DNA of 64,000 nucleotides from Methylothermaceae bacteria B42 (GCA_001566965.1 LSNW01000013.1:1-64000), one strand, 5' to 3'; shown: positions 35,864 to 48,211, numbered from the stretch's first letter. Translations and numbers: made by a program. The notes: generated by a model from the sequence alone, not told the origin.

Positions 35864-38557
35864 TTATGTCTCCAGCATGCCCCTGAGGACTGTCTGCAGG
35901 ATCCCACCGTTACGATAATACTGCAATTCCGCCGCGCTATTTAATCTGACATCCGCGTTGAAAGTGATCTTGCTACCATCGTCTTTTTCCGCAATCACTT
36001 CCAGCGTATCACCCACCGATAATTGATCGGTCACTGGAATGGTGTAACGCTCACGGCCGCTCAGCCCCAATGATTTTGCTGAATCACCAGGACGAAAAGT
36101 CAACGGCAGAATTCCCATCCCCACCAGGTTACTGCGATGAATCCGTTCAAAACTTTCCGCTATCACTGCCCGGACGCCCAACAGTTTAGGGCCTTTGGCC
36201 GCCCAATCCCGGGAACTGCCCATGCCATAATCCTTGCCAGCTATGACAATCAGCGGAACCCCTTCTTCCCGGTAACGCATGGCGGCATCAAAAATCCACA
36301 TCTCTTCTCCCTCCGGGAGATGGACGGTAACGCCTCCTTCCTTGCCAGGCACCAGCAGATTTTTGAGGCGGATATTGGCGAAGGTACCCCGCATCATCAC
36401 TTCGTGATTTCCCCGGCGAGCGCCAAAAGTATTGAAATCTTTGGGGTCCACCCCTTTAGAGAGCAGATAATCGGTAGCCGGGCCTTCCGGAATCACGCCT
36501 GCGGGAGAAATATGATCGGTGGTCACCGAATCTCCAAGCAATACCAAAACCCGGGCCTGTTGAATGGGCTCTATGGGATCCGGCTGGGGCTTGAGATGGG
36601 CAAAAAATGGCGGCTCCTGGATATAGGTGGACTCAGACGGCCAATCATACAGCACGCTGGCCGGCACCTTAATCGCATTCCATTCGGGATTGAACTCATC
36701 CAAGTTTTCATAGACCTGCTTGAACTTTTCCGGATCAAACGCCGTTTTCAAAACTTGTTTGAGCTCTTCTTGGGTGGGCCAGATGTCCTTCAGAAAGACT
36801 GGTTTCCCGTCATTGTCCTTGCCCAAGGGTTCTGCCGTCAAATCGATGTTGACCGTGCCCGCCAAAGCATACGCCACCACCAAAGGTGGAGATGCCAGAT
36901 AGTTTGCCCGGGTCAAGGGATGAATGCGGCCTTCAAAATTACGGTTACCAGAAAGCACCGCCGCTGCAACCAAGCGGCCAGATTGCAGCGCTTTTGTCAC
37001 CGGCTCCGGTAATGGGCCACTATTACCGATACAGGTAGTACAACCATAGCCAACCGTATAAAAACCCAATTGTTCTAAATAGGTATCCAACCCGGAATCG
37101 CGAAGATAATCGGTGACCACCCGGGATCCTGGCGCCAGGCTGGTTTTGACGTAGGGAGGCGTCTTCAAACCTTTTTCAGTGGCTTTTTTCGCCAGCAATC
37201 CTGCTCCCAGCATCACGGAAGGATTACTGGTATTGGTACAGCTGGTAATCGCGGCAATCACCACCGAGCCATGACGCAGCTCGGTTGCCTGATTGTTGAT
37301 TTCAATGGACTCTTTGGCATCCAAGTCTTGCTCTGCCACCCCAAACCCGCCTGTATTGGCCGGCTTGGTCAAGGCACTTTGAAATGCGGGCTTCAGGGCG
37401 GCAACCGATAGCCTGTCTTGAGGACGCTTGGGACCTGCCAAAGACGGTTCCACTGTGCTTAGATCCAGTTCCAATACTTCGGTGAAACGGGGCGCTGGAG
37501 TTTCATCGGTGCGGAACAACCCCTGGGCTTTACAATAGTGTTCGATCAAATCCACTTGAGCATCGCTTCTGCCCGTAGATCGCATGTAATCCAGTACCGC
37601 AGCATCAATGGGGAAAAACCCTACCGTTGCCCCATATTCCGGCGCCATGTTGGCTACTGTGGCCCGGTCAGGAACACTGATACTGGAAAGCCCGGGGCCA
37701 AAAAACTCCACGAATTTGCCGACCACACCGTATTGACGCAGCATTTCCGTGACTGTAAGCACCAGATCCGTCGCGGTAGCGCCTTCGGGTAATTGGCCGG
37801 TCATTTTGAAACCGATCACATCCGGTGGCAACATATAAAGAGGCTGGCCCAACATGCCAGCTTCGGCTTCGATACCGCCAACGCCCCAGCCTAAAATGCC
37901 AAGCCCGTTGATCATGGTGGTGTGGGAATCGGTACCTACAAGGCTGTCAGGATAGGCAATACCCTGTTCGCTGAGAAAGACTCCGCGGGCCAAATATTCC
38001 AGATTGACTTGGTGCACAATCCCAACACCCGGTGGCACGACTTTAAACGACTCGAACGCCCCCTGTCCCCACTTTAAAAATTGATACCGTTCAAGGTTGC
38101 GCTGGAATTCGAGCCGCATATTCTCTTTGAGCGCCTCAGGTGAAGCAAAATAATCTACTTGAACAGAATGATCGATCACCAACTCGGCGGGAATCAGTGG
38201 CTCAATCTTGGCCGGATCCCCATCCAAACGATGGATGGCCGAACGCATGGCGGCCAAATCCACGAGTGCGGGAACACCGGTAAAGTCTTGCAGCAAAATC
38301 CTTGCCGGCATAAAGGGGATATCACCCTGACGGGCGCCACTGGGTGTCCATTTGGCAAGAGAAACGACTTCATCTTCTTTAATCAGGTCACCGTCGCAAT
38401 GACGCAAAATGGATTCCAACAGAATTTTGATGGTAAAGGGAAGAGAGGTGACCTCTCCCACACCGGCTCGCTCAAGACTTTCTAATTGAAAGTAATCCGC
38501 TTTTCCAGAACGGGTTTGCAAACTGTTCCGGCTACCAAAAGGATTACTATCACTCAT
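35864..38557 (-). CDS. acnA: Aconitate hydratase A
   Basis: This 897-residue [4Fe-4S] enzyme interconverts citrate and isocitrate in the TCA cycle. The cluster ligands are visible in [17 protein letters not shown] and [13 protein letters not shown]; other family boxes are [20 protein letters not shown] and [31 protein letters not shown]. The length is that of the AcnA/IRP type. It stands alone, with a CBS protein upstream and the structured repeat downstream. Confidence 0.98.
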   Translation of the reverse strand: MSDSNPFGSRNSLQTRSGKADYFQLESLERAGVGEVTSLPFTIKILLESILRHCDGDLIKEDEVVSLAKWTPSGARQGDIPFMPARILLQDFTGVPALVDLAAMRSAIHRLDGDPAKIEPLIPAELVIDHSVQVDYFASPEALKENMRLEFQRNLERYQFLKWGQGAFESFKVVPPGVGIVHQVNLEYLARGVFLSEQGIAYPDSLVGTDSHTTMINGLGILGWGVGGIEAEAGMLGQPLYMLPPDVIGFKMTGQLPEGATATDLVLTVTEMLRQYGVVGKFVEFFGPGLSSISVPDRATVANMAPEYGATVGFFPIDAAVLDYMRSTGRSDAQVDLIEHYCKAQGLFRTDETPAPRFTEVLELDLSTVEPSLAGPKRPQDRLSVAALKPAFQSALTKPANTGGFGVAEQDLDAKESIEINNQATELRHGSVVIAAITSCTNTSNPSVMLGAGLLAKKATEKGLKTPPYVKTSLAPGSRVVTDYLRDSGLDTYLEQLGFYTVGYGCTTCIGNSGPLPEPVTKALQSGRLVAAAVLSGNRNFEGRIHPLTRANYLASPPLVVAYALAGTVNIDLTAEPLGKDNDGKPVFLKDIWPTQEELKQVLKTAFDPEKFKQVYENLDEFNPEWNAIKVPASVLYDWPSESTYIQEPPFFAHLKPQPDPIEPIQQARVLVLLGDSVTTDHISPAGVIPEGPATDYLLSKGVDPKDFNTFGARRGNHEVMMRGTFANIRLKNLLVPGKEGGVTVHLPEGEEMWIFDAAMRYREEGVPLIVIAGKDYGMGSSRDWAAKGPKLLGVRAVIAESFERIHRSNLVGMGILPLTFRPGDSAKSLGLSGRERYTIPVTDQLSVGDTLEVIAEKDDGSKITFNADVRLNSAAELQYYRNGGILQTVLRGMLET

Positions 38558-38668
38558 GCTGACTCCTACAAGTTATAATTTATAATGCATTTACAACATT
38601 CCAACTCGGGTGGAGCTGGTTTAGAAGGCCTGTTTCTTAAAAGTAACTGAAAGGACTGCTCTAATCCT

Positions 38669-39064
38669 TCAATAAATACTCACCAAGGCCCGCAAAATAT
38701 CAACCCGGCTAATCAAGCCTATCAGTTTGTCATCTTCAATAACCGGGAAATGGCGCAAATTACTTTTTTGAAACATTTCAGCCACTTCAACGATGCTGGC
38801 ATCGGGGCTGACCGACTGGATATCGGTACTCATGTATTCCCCGATTTTGCCATCCATCTCTTCATGATATGCCGCATTGAGAACCACCCGCAGACAATCC
38901 ATTTCAGAAAAAGCGCCCAATAAATTTCCCTCTTCATCCAACACCGGCGCGCCGGTTATTTTGTGGCTCAATAACTTGCGTATTCCTTCAAATACCCCCA
39001 TGTCTGGTGTGAACGTTACCAGATTAGTGGACATGTGATCTCGAACAGTAATATTTCTTAACAT
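38669..39064 (-). CDS. Two-CBS-domain protein
   Basis: This 131-residue protein consists of two CBS motifs in tandem (VRDHMSTNLVTFTPDMGVFEG..., GEYMSTDIQSVSPDASIVEVAEMF...) and nothing else. CBS pairs bind adenosine nucleotides and act as energy sensors. The ATG has a strong GAGGAGGAGC site. The partner is unknown. It lies between acnA and the MITE copy at 39105. Confidence 0.85.
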   Translation of the reverse strand: MLRNITVRDHMSTNLVTFTPDMGVFEGIRKLLSHKITGAPVLDEEGNLLGAFSEMDCLRVVLNAAYHEEMDGKIGEYMSTDIQSVSPDASIVEVAEMFQKSNLRHFPVIEDDKLIGLISRVDILRALVSIY

Positions 39065-39104
39065 AAGCTCCTCCTCAGAGGGATTTCACCCTTAATTTTA
39101 TATT

Positions 39105-39334
39105 CTGATGTTACGCAACTTACTGCAAGGACTGCGTTGTCACACCCTCTCCCCAACCCCTCTCCCAAAGGGAGAGGGGATTCAAGGCAGGGTCCGTCGC
39201 TCCCTCCACCGCTTGCGGGGGAGGGTTGGGGAGGGGGTACCCTGTCTTGCCCGTAAGCCGCCAATGACAGGATTCCTCACTAGACCGCTCACATCGTTTG
39301 AGGGCTGCTTTGGAATCACCGTGCGTATCATCAG
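39105..39334. repeat. MITE-like repeat, copy 3 (complete)
   Basis: This 230-base copy starts CTGATGTTACGCA and ends GTGCGTATCATCAG (inverted, with one mismatch in the core). It has the same two hairpins as copy 2 (CCCCTCTCCC/GGGAGAGGGG and CCCTCCACCGC/GCGGGGGAGGG). The right half is closely similar to copy 1, including GTTTGAG and GCTTTGGAAT. AATTTTA occurs on both flanks, a possible target duplication. It lies 7 bases from the nqrM stop. Confidence 0.85.
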
Positions 39335-39341
39335 TTAAATT

Positions 39342-39512
39342 TTAAGCTTGGGGTTGTTTATTACATTCTTTTTTTCCCTGGGCACACAGACATTCACCAT
39401 TGCCAGCACCACCGCAACTTCCCTTAATGGCTGAGCGGCCAAAAATGACGCCAATGGACATAATGCCAATAACAACGGCGATAATAACAAAGGTTATAAT
39501 GAAAATGGTCAT
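39342..39512 (-). CDS. nqrM: Na+-NQR maturation protein NqrM
   Basis: A 56-residue protein starts at ATG 39510-39512 with GAGGAGTC upstream. It has one membrane helix (FIITFVIIAVVIGIMSIGVIF) followed by a short Cys-rich tail (SCGGAGNGECLCAQGKKEC, four Cys). This is the NqrM/DUF539 pattern; NqrM is needed to place the iron centre between NqrD and NqrE. It follows apbE with a 4-base overlap and closes the nqr operon. The MITE sits immediately after it. Confidence 0.93.
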   Translation of the reverse strand: MTIFIITFVIIAVVIGIMSIGVIFGRSAIKGSCGGAGNGECLCAQGKKECNKQPQA

Positions 39513-40540
39513 GATGACTCCTCGCTAGTCTGTGATAAAAAGGCTCTGGTGGCTTTTTCCGAAAACCCTTCCTTTTCTTTGACAATAAACAGAGCCGCAA
39601 TTCCCGCCTTAGCGGCCTTTTCCCAGCCCCGCTCCGGCCCGAGCACCAATAGCGCCGTAGCTAATGCATCCGCCTGGGTGGTAGTATGACTCAAGACGGT
39701 CACCGATGCCAAGCGGTGGCTAATGGGCCTTCCGCTGCGCGAATCAATGGTATGGGAGAAACGCTGGCCATTGACTTCAAAGTAATTCCGGTAATCCCCG
39801 GAAGTCGCCAGACTGATATCCGTCAACACCAGTACCTTCTGTATTTGCCGCACATTGACCTTAGGTTTCTCTATGGCAATTCGCCAAGGCTCACCTCTTG
39901 GACTAAAGCCTTTTAAGCGTAGCTCCCCTCCTATTTCGATCAAATACCCTTCGACGCCGATGGAATCCAAATACTCAGCCAGCTTATCCACCGCGTAACC
40001 TTTGGCAATAGCGGAAAGATCGACATATACATCCGCCTTACGTTTTCGCAGCGCCGGTGGCGCCTGCCGTACTTCAAGAAATTGATATCCTATGCGGGAT
40101 TTTGCCTTGGTAATTGCATCAGGCAATGGCGCCTTTTGAGTCCGAGGATCAGGGCCAAATCCCCACAAGTTGACCAAGGGTCCCACCGTCACATCAAATG
40201 CCCCTTCGCTCCACTCACTGACCGCCAGCGCTAATTTGACCACCTTGACCAAATCCTCGGAGACAGGTTGCCAGTCGGTACTGCGGCTTTGATTGAATCT
40301 TGATAACTCCGAGGATTCAATATATGTGGACATTTGCTGATTGACCAGATCAATCAAGCTGTCCAGTTTGTTTTTGAGGTTTTCCTTCTGAATGCCCGGG
40401 GGCATTTTGGTGACTTTAATGGAAAAGCTGGTGCCTAATGCCAGGCCACGATATTCAAAATCCGCCTTGTTATCCTGCGGTTGACACCCCGCCAGAAACA
40501 AAACGAGGAGCACCAAGGCTCCTCGTAAGGGAATTAGCAT
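39509..40540 (-). CDS. apbE: FAD:protein FMN transferase ApbE
   Basis: ApbE attaches FMN to threonines of NqrB and NqrC. The preferred start at 40540 gives a lipoprotein signal (MLIPLRGALVLLVLFLAGC, lipid Cys at 19), placing the enzyme in the periplasm. In-frame ATG codons upstream, inside the end of nqrF, are possible. Family motifs include YRGLALGTSFSIKV, SELSRFN, VTVGPLVNLWGFGP, DLSAIAKGYAVDKLAEYL, GRPISHRLASVTVL and ADALATALLVLG. It is followed by nqrM. Confidence 0.95.
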   Translation of the reverse strand: MLIPLRGALVLLVLFLAGCQPQDNKADFEYRGLALGTSFSIKVTKMPPGIQKENLKNKLDSLIDLVNQQMSTYIESSELSRFNQSRSTDWQPVSEDLVKVVKLALAVSEWSEGAFDVTVGPLVNLWGFGPDPRTQKAPLPDAITKAKSRIGYQFLEVRQAPPALRKRKADVYVDLSAIAKGYAVDKLAEYLDSIGVEGYLIEIGGELRLKGFSPRGEPWRIAIEKPKVNVRQIQKVLVLTDISLATSGDYRNYFEVNGQRFSHTIDSRSGRPISHRLASVTVLSHTTTQADALATALLVLGPERGWEKAAKAGIAALFIVKEKEGFSEKATRAFLSQTSEESS

Positions 40541-40550
40541 TTTGAGAAAA

Positions 40551-41768
40551 TCAACCGCCGAAGTCATCCAGCATAATATTATCTCTTTCGACACCTAAGT
40601 CCTCCAGCATCTTGATCACTGCCGCGTTCATTACCGGCGGTCCGCAAAGGTAATATTCACAATCTTCCGGCGCAGGATGGTCTTTGAGATAATTTTGATA
40701 CAGGACCTCATGGATAAAGCCAGTATAACCAGTCCAATTGTCCTCGGGTTTCGGTTCAGATAAAGCTAAATACCAGCGGAAATTTTCATTTTCTTCCTGC
40801 AGTTTATCGAAATGATCTACGTAGAAAGTTTCCCGCAAGCTGCGCGCGCCATACCAGAAAGTCATCTTCCGCTTGCTTTTCAAGCGAATCAACTGGTCGA
40901 AAATATGGGAACGCATTGGCGCCATGCCAGCGCCCCCACCGACAAACACCATTTCGTTATCGGTTTCTCGGGCGTAAAACTCGCCAAATGGACCGGAAAT
41001 CGTCACTTTGTCCCCCGGCTTTAGATTGAAAATATAAGAAGACATTTTACCGGGAGGCACATCCAAACCTGGCGGCGGGGTAGCAATACGAACATTCAAC
41101 ATGACAATTTCATTTTCCAATGGAAAGTTTGCCATGGAGTAAGCACGCACTACAGGCTCATCCACTTTGGACTCAAGATCCCACAGGTTGTATTTATCCC
41201 ATTCATCCCGGAATTCTTCTTCAATGTCGAACTCGGAGAACTTGATATGGTACGGCGGACACTCAATTTGTATGTAACCACCCGCGCGGAATTCCAAAGT
41301 TTCATTGTCGGGCAGATCCAGGACCAGCTCTTTGATGAAGGTGGCCACATTATGGTTGGAACGTACCGTACACTCCCATTTCTTGACCCCGAACACTTCT
41401 TCGGGCACTTCAATCTTCATCGGCTGTTTGACCGTCACCTGACATGACAACCGCTCGCCTTCCCGGGCCTCGCGCTTAGTGATATGGGTCGCCTCGGTGG
41501 GGAGCAAGTCACCGCCCCCTTCCAACACCTTAACGCGGCACTGGGCACAAGTACCACCACCACCGCAGGCAGAGGGCACAAACAGTCCGGCATCCGCCAG
41601 AGCCATCAGCAACTTGGCGCCAACCGGGGTTTTGATTGTCTTTTCACCATTGACGACGATCTCCACTTCACCCTGGGGCACCAAGTGGGACTTGGCCCAG
41701 AGGATCACCATCACCAATGCCAAAACAATGAGCGTAAAAAAGACAACGCCTAAAATGATCTCCAACAT
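40551..41768 (-). CDS. nqrF: Na+-NQR subunit F (NADH dehydrogenase subunit)
   Basis: NqrF (405 residues) takes electrons from NADH. It has an N-terminal membrane helix, a [2Fe-2S] domain with Cys ligands in [14 protein letters not shown] and LSCQV, an FAD domain ([10 protein letters not shown]) and an NADH-binding domain ([19 protein letters not shown]). The C-terminal [19 protein letters not shown] is typical. It is the last structural subunit in the order A-B-C-D-E-F. Confidence 0.98.
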   Translation of the reverse strand: MLEIILGVVFFTLIVLALVMVILWAKSHLVPQGEVEIVVNGEKTIKTPVGAKLLMALADAGLFVPSACGGGGTCAQCRVKVLEGGGDLLPTEATHITKREAREGERLSCQVTVKQPMKIEVPEEVFGVKKWECTVRSNHNVATFIKELVLDLPDNETLEFRAGGYIQIECPPYHIKFSEFDIEEEFRDEWDKYNLWDLESKVDEPVVRAYSMANFPLENEIVMLNVRIATPPPGLDVPPGKMSSYIFNLKPGDKVTISGPFGEFYARETDNEMVFVGGGAGMAPMRSHIFDQLIRLKSKRKMTFWYGARSLRETFYVDHFDKLQEENENFRWYLALSEPKPEDNWTGYTGFIHEVLYQNYLKDHPAPEDCEYYLCGPPVMNAAVIKMLEDLGVERDNIMLDDFGG

Positions 41769-41783
41769 GTTTTAACCTTGTTT

Positions 41784-42392
41784 TTAGAGCTGAATTCCAG
41801 AAAAGGCCATAAACCCCAAGGACATTAGGCCCGCCGTGATGAAGGTAATCCCAAGGCCGCGCAAACCCGCCGGCACATCACTATATTTCAGTTTTTCCCG
41901 GATGCCTGCCATCGCGGTGATTGCCAGCGCCCATCCAAACCCGCTGCCCAAGCCATACACAGCGCTTTCGGTCAGATTGTATTCCCGTTCAATCATGAAC
42001 AGGCTACCCCCTAAAATGGCGCAATTCACCGTAATCAGCGGCAGAAAGATACCTAAAGCATTAAATAAAGCCGGAAAAAAGCGATCTAGCGTCATTTCAA
42101 GAATTTGAACAATGGCGGCGATCACCCCGATGCTAGCCAAATACACCAGAAAGCTTAAATCCACGTCGGGCAAACCCGCCCAGGACAAGGCGCCTTCTTT
42201 CAAAAGGTAAGCGTGAATCAAATGATTGGCCGGCACTGTCAATGTCTGCACCACAATCACGGCAATCCCTAAGCCGAGGGCGGTACTGATTTTCTTGGAT
42301 ACCGCCAGAAAGGTACACATTCCCAAAAAAAACGCCAGCGCCAGGTTTTCAATGAAAACCGACTTGACGAACAAGCTGACCAAGGCTTCCAT
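41784..42392 (-). CDS. nqrE: Na+-NQR subunit E
   Basis: This 202-residue integral membrane protein has six helices and is the inverted-topology partner of NqrD. The iron-centre Cys is expected in [14 protein letters not shown] and a second in [15 protein letters not shown], both present. It begins on the last base of nqrD, so translation is coupled. Confidence 0.97.
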   Translation of the reverse strand: MEALVSLFVKSVFIENLALAFFLGMCTFLAVSKKISTALGLGIAVIVVQTLTVPANHLIHAYLLKEGALSWAGLPDVDLSFLVYLASIGVIAAIVQILEMTLDRFFPALFNALGIFLPLITVNCAILGGSLFMIEREYNLTESAVYGLGSGFGWALAITAMAGIREKLKYSDVPAGLRGLGITFITAGLMSLGFMAFSGIQL

Positions 42393-43090
42393 TACACCAC
42401 CTCACCATGGGCTGGCATAATCTGATAATCAGGCGCTTCAACTTGCTTCGGCTTCCAGGTTCGCACTGCCCAAATGAACAAACCGATGATAAAGAAAGCA
42501 CTGGGAGGCAACAGCAACAAACCGTTGGGTTCATACCAACCGCCATCCTTCACTAAAGGCAATATTTCATTGCCCAGCAGTTTTCCAGAACCAAACAGCT
42601 CCCGGATTACCGCCACCACCACCAGAATCAAGCTATAGCCCAAACCATTCCCCAGACCATCAAAAAAGCTGGCAATAGGCGGGTTTTGCATGGCAAAAGC
42701 TTCGGCCCGGCCCATCACAATACAATTGGTGATGATCAAACCCACAAATACGGACAGTTGCTTGCTAATATCATAAGCCACCGCCTTCAAGATCTGATCC
42801 ACCACAATAACCAAGGAAGCGATGATGGTCATTTGCACAATAATGCGGATACTGGCGGGAATGTGATTTCTTATCAAGGAAATCGCCGTGTTGGATGCCG
42901 CCACCACCGAAGTTAAAGCAACGCACATAATCAGTGCCGTCGATAGCTGGGAAGTCACCGCCAAGGCGGAACAAATTCCCAAAACCTGTAGTGTAATGGG
43001 GTTATTGTCGATTAACGGATCAACTAATACGGGCTTGACTTTTTCAAAGTCAAATTCTTCTTCAGCGTTTTCCAAGGTTTCTTCACTCAT
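42392..43090 (-). CDS. nqrD: Na+-NQR subunit D
   Basis: NqrD is a 232-residue membrane subunit with six helices. The Cys residues that hold the membrane iron centre are seen in [19 protein letters not shown] and [15 protein letters not shown]. The N-terminus is acidic ([18 protein letters not shown]) and longer than in Vibrio. It shares one base with nqrE and is 15 bases from nqrC. Confidence 0.97.
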   Translation of the reverse strand: MSEETLENAEEEFDFEKVKPVLVDPLIDNNPITLQVLGICSALAVTSQLSTALIMCVALTSVVAASNTAISLIRNHIPASIRIIVQMTIIASLVIVVDQILKAVAYDISKQLSVFVGLIITNCIVMGRAEAFAMQNPPIASFFDGLGNGLGYSLILVVVAVIRELFGSGKLLGNEILPLVKDGGWYEPNGLLLLPPSAFFIIGLFIWAVRTWKPKQVEAPDYQIMPAHGEVV

Positions 43091-43105
43091 CGCCGCTCTC
43101 CTAAC

Positions 43106-43972
43106 TTATTGTCCGCAGAATTTGTCCAGGAAGGGTTTGTATCCGTCTTCGCTCATCCAGAAACGAATCAAATTACTCACCCCGTTACTCGTCAGAGTCG
43201 CCCCTGCCAGACCATCCACTTTGTATTCCGAACCAGACTGCCCGGCATCGACACTGCCCTTCACTAGACGCAACACCGGGGTTCCGGATTCATCATAGAC
43301 CTTTTTACCCTTCCAGAGGGCGCGCCAGTTGGGGTTGACAACCTCGCCACCGAGGCCGGGCGTCTCGCCCTGGTCATAAAAATTGATCCCGATCACCGTA
43401 TTGCAGTCGGGTTCCAAGGCTAGAAAACCATACATGGTCGACCAAAGCCCATATCCCCAAACCGGCAGCACAATGGCCTTGGTTTCGCCATTTTCATCCT
43501 TCAGGAAATAGACGGTAGCAAATTTCGGCTTGCGCTTGATCCCGGCAATATCACGCTCTCTTGGAATTTCTTCGCTCATCTCGGGATCCTTGGCGGCCTT
43601 GCGCATATCAAAGGTGTTCGGATCCAAGTCTTCAACGAAATCGCCGGTTTCCAAACTAATCACCTTCGTTTCAAATTGTTTGAAGGCCTTGTCGATATCA
43701 ATTCCCTCTTCCCAAAGGCCAACCACCTCCAGGATGTTTTTCTTCATATCCGCGGCCTTATTGGATATCTGCAATGGCCGCAAGGCGACGGCTGAAAAGG
43801 CTACCACCACCGCGCACGCCATACAGACCCAAAAAGCAACGGCCAAGGTTTTTTCAAAACTATCATTGGGCAGAGCAAGAATCCGGTCCCGGTAGACTTT
43901 GGCTTTCTCCTTCCAGCCCTGCCATTTTACTTGCCACAGAGTCAATTGTTGTTCGCTTGTATTATTAGGCAT
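43106..43972 (-). CDS. nqrC: Na+-NQR subunit C
   Basis: NqrC (288 residues) has one N-terminal membrane helix (AFWVCMACAVVVAFSAVAL) and a periplasmic domain with covalent FMN. The attachment threonine lies in VDGLAGATLTSNGVSNL, the (S/A)GATxT motif modified by ApbE. GINFYDQGETPGLGGEV is a further family box. Its start overlaps nqrB by 8 bases. Confidence 0.97.
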   Translation of the reverse strand: MPNNTSEQQLTLWQVKWQGWKEKAKVYRDRILALPNDSFEKTLAVAFWVCMACAVVVAFSAVALRPLQISNKAADMKKNILEVVGLWEEGIDIDKAFKQFETKVISLETGDFVEDLDPNTFDMRKAAKDPEMSEEIPRERDIAGIKRKPKFATVYFLKDENGETKAIVLPVWGYGLWSTMYGFLALEPDCNTVIGINFYDQGETPGLGGEVVNPNWRALWKGKKVYDESGTPVLRLVKGSVDAGQSGSEYKVDGLAGATLTSNGVSNLIRFWMSEDGYKPFLDKFCGQ

Positions 43973-45169
43973 TGCGTTTAGCCCTTCTTCTGATATTTGC
44001 CTGAATTACAAAGTAATCAATGAGGGAGGCGAAAATATTGGCAAACAAGATCGCCAACATGGTTCCCTCCGGGAATGCGGGATTCACTACTCTGACTAAA
44101 ACCACCATCACCCCGATAAGAATACCGAAAATCCAGCGGCCGGTATCCGTCATGGCGGCACTCACCGGATCCGTGGCCATAAACACCAGACCAAAGGCCA
44201 ATCCTCCCAGAGTCAAATGCCAATAGAATGGCATGCTGAACATCGGATTGGTCTCGCTACCAGTGATATTGAAAATGAGCGACATCACGATGACGCCAAT
44301 CAAAACGCCCGCCATAATGCGGTAATTGGCAATACCAGTATAAAGCAGAAAAATCGCCCCCAAAATAATCGCCAGGGTTGAAGTTTCGCCAATGGAGCCT
44401 GGCATGAAACCAAAAAAGGTTTGGGACCAGGAAAAACCGGCTTCCTTAATCGCGTCCACGCCACCTTCTGCGGCCAATGCCAGCGGCGTCGCGCCACTGT
44501 AGCCATCCACCGCGGTCCACACTGAATCCCCACTCATGAAGGCAGGATAAGAGAAGAACAAAAACGCCCGTCCTGTCAGGGCCGGATTGAGGAAATTCTT
44601 ACCCGTCCCCCCAAAAACTTCTTTGCCTAACACCACGCCAAAGGAAATACCCAGCGCAACTTGCCACAGCGGTATCGCCGGCGGCAGTGACAGCGCAAAC
44701 AGGATGGAGGAAACAAAGAATCCTTCATTGACGTCGTGTTTACGCACAACGGCAAACAGCACTTCCCAAATTCCCCCTGCCACCAAAGTAACAATGTAGA
44801 TCGGGAAAAAATATAAGGCACCGTGCATCAGGCAGGAAAGCGGATTGGAAGGGCTGTAACCGAACCAGTCCATAATGGGTCCCCGCCAATTGGGAATGGT
44901 TTCCACGCCTATGGACTGCATGGCGCTGTTGGCCTGGTAGCCCGTGTTATACAGGGCAATCAATACCGCTGGAAACGTCGCCAGCCACACGTAGGTCATC
45001 ACACGCTTCAGGTCAATGGCATCGCGCACATGAACCGGGTCTGGCGTTACATCCACTGGAGAGTAAAGAAATGTATCCACCATTTCATAGACGGGATACA
45101 GCTTTTCGAAGCGCCCCCCCTTGGCAAAATGCGGATGGATTTTGTCTAAGAACGCTCTGACTTTAGACA

Positions 45170-45170
<1 letters not shown>
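43965..45170 (-). CDS. nqrB: Na+-NQR subunit B
   Basis: NqrB (401 residues) carries riboflavin and covalent FMN and contains part of the sodium path. About ten membrane helices are visible. The FMN threonine lies in DGYSGATPLALAAEGG. The N-terminal cytoplasmic part (KIHPHFAKGGRFEKLYPVYEM) and NFLNPALTGRAFLFFSYPAFMSG are characteristic. Its start codon shares a base with the nqrA stop. Confidence 0.98.
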
Positions 45171-46579
<1,409 letters not shown>

Positions 46580-46686
46580 TCAACATCCAAGGCTGTCACG
46601 CGCAAGGCAAAAACACGCGGTATTAGACCATAAATTGATCGGCCGGACAACGGCATCATTCGCTCAAAGTGTAGGAATAAACCGGC

Positions 46687-46782
46687 AAAAAAAAGAGCGG
46701 ACATTTTTGTATGTCCGCTCAAACCCTTCCCAGAGGATAATGGCTGAAAATTCTGTAACCCATGGCGAGGAAGGAGGTTCTT
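46687..46782 (-). ncRNA. Candidate FNR-controlled small RNA upstream of nqrA
   Basis: On the minus strand an FNR box (46817-46830), a -10 TATTCT (46790-46795) and a strong terminator (46687-46720) define a transcript of about 96 nt, starting at A46782. The box is centred 41.5 bases before this start, the class II activator position. The 5' part is C/U-rich with CCTCCTTCCTC, able to pair with Shine-Dalgarno sequences, and the 3' end is a 10-bp stem with T8, as in Hfq-bound sRNAs. No protein is apparent; a 14-codon frame (MGYRIFSHYPLGRV) lacks a ribosome site. It could instead be an attenuated leader of nqr. Confidence 0.65.
46695..46720 (-). terminator. Intrinsic terminator after FNR promoter
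   Basis: A perfect 10-bp stem GAGCGGACAT/ATGTCCGCTC (46711-46720 with 46695-46704, 6-base loop) is followed on the minus strand by eight T (46694-46687). It is among the best intrinsic terminators in the window. It lies about 170 bases before nqrA. Confidence 0.92.
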
Positions 46783-46816
46783 GAGTATAAGAATAAAGGT
46801 TTTTGAAAAATTAGCT

Positions 46817-46830
46817 TTGATCTACATCAA
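46817..46830. promoter_or_regulatory. FNR/Anr box
   Basis: TTGATCTACATCAA is an exact match to the FNR consensus TTGAT-N4-ATCAA. It lies in the 462-base gap between glcF and nqrA. On the minus strand it is spaced at -41.5 from a plausible start site. CRP-type half sites (TGTGA) are absent, favouring an oxygen-responsive regulator of the FNR/Anr type. Confidence 0.8.
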
Positions 46831-46990
46831 ATTTAGATCAGATACATTATCATTAAGTTAGGAAACACTGTATCAACTAAGACACCCTCAATTGTTTCCT
46901 TCAAAACTGCTTCTAGCAACCGTGGCGGCCGAGCAAAATAGCTTTTTACGACACCACTCCCTTGGCTCAAAAGTGGGTGGAGAGGGGCTG

Positions 46991-48211
46991 TTAATTTCGC
47001 AAATCGTTTGCCAACAGCTGAATCCAATGGATTACCGGCATTTTCGCCGCCGATTGCAAATGCAGCTGACAGCCTATATTTGCGGTGGCGATGAGGTCTG
47101 GATTGTTTTTTTCAAGCGCCGCAAGTTTGCGGTCTCTCAATTTTCTGGAAATTTCCGGTTGAAAAATGGAATAGGTGCCCGCTGATCCACAACAAAGGTG
47201 GGCGTCGGCAACAGGAACCAAATTAAAGCCCATTTGCCGCAGCAAGCGTTCGGTAACTCCTGCCAGTTTTTGCCCATGTTGTAGGGTGCAGGGAGACTGA
47301 AAGGCGATTTTCATCTTCCTGCCGGCATTGGAGATTGTCACTGGCGGTTCTGCTGTCAGTATTTCACTGATATCTCTGGAGAGCCGTGAGATTTCGGCGG
47401 CCTTTTCCGCATAATCCGGATCATTGGCTAAATATTGACCGTATTCTTTCACCATCACTCCACACCCGGATGCCGTGGTAACAATGGCTTCCACGCCGTT
47501 CTCCACATAGGGCCACCAGGCATCGATATTGCGGCGCATGAAATCCAAGCCCTCTTCCTGGGCGTCCAGATGGTAACTCAAGGCCCCGCAGCAACCGGCT
47601 TCCGGAGCCTGAACCAGGCTGATACCTAAGCTGTCCAATACCCTGGCAGCCGCTTCGTTGATTTCGGGGGTGATAACAGACTGAACGCATCCTTGTAAAA
47701 TCAACATTTTCCTGGGGTGATTGGATGGCTGCAAGCTAGCACTTTTTACTGCCGGCTTTATCTTGCTGGCCAAAAAGCGCGGCAAAAGGGGGCGAATTTG
47801 CTGAGCCGTTCGATAAGCCCACCGCCACCGAGTGGGGAAAGGCAAGGTCATTCGCAAACCTTTTCGCGTAATCTTTTGCCCCCAAGACCGCGGCACCTGT
47901 TTTGCCACATGCGCCCGGCCGATATCCAGAAGGCGGCCATATTGCACGCCGGAAGGACAAGCGGTTTCACAGGCGCGGCAGGTCAAGCACCGGTCCAGGT
48001 GCTGCTGAATTTTGGCCGTGGCCGGTTGGCCTTCCAAAACGGTTTTGATCTGGTAGAGCCTTCCTCTGGGGCCGTCCAGTTCATTTCCCAGGAGTTGATA
48101 AGTGGGACAGGTAGCGTTGCAAAATCCGCAGTGGACGCAAGCGCTCAATATCGATCGCGCAATTGCATCTTCCGGCGTTTTCCGCATCCACTCTGGCAAC
48201 GACGCCTGCAT
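46991..48211 (-). CDS. glcF: Glycolate oxidase iron-sulfur subunit GlcF
   Basis: GlcF (406 residues) passes electrons from the flavin subunits of glycolate dehydrogenase. Two [4Fe-4S] ligands sets are seen: CVHCGFCNATCPTY and CLTCRACETACPSG. The C-terminal half has two CCG domains (EAGCCGALSYH and DAHLCCGSAGTYSIFQP). Its start directly abuts the glcE stop. The product of the glycolate reaction, glyoxylate, is the substrate of the aminotransferase at 52816. Confidence 0.97.
   Translation of the reverse strand: MQASLPEWMRKTPEDAIARSILSACVHCGFCNATCPTYQLLGNELDGPRGRLYQIKTVLEGQPATAKIQQHLDRCLTCRACETACPSGVQYGRLLDIGRAHVAKQVPRSWGQKITRKGLRMTLPFPTRWRWAYRTAQQIRPLLPRFLASKIKPAVKSASLQPSNHPRKMLILQGCVQSVITPEINEAAARVLDSLGISLVQAPEAGCCGALSYHLDAQEEGLDFMRRNIDAWWPYVENGVEAIVTTASGCGVMVKEYGQYLANDPDYAEKAAEISRLSRDISEILTAEPPVTISNAGRKMKIAFQSPCTLQHGQKLAGVTERLLRQMGFNLVPVADAHLCCGSAGTYSIFQPEISRKLRDRKLAALEKNNPDLIATANIGCQLHLQSAAKMPVIHWIQLLANDLRN

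Noticed and set aside
46833-47027. Short minus-strand frame over the end of glcF and the FNR region
   Set aside because: It overlaps glcF and the FNR box; no family match or ribosome site.
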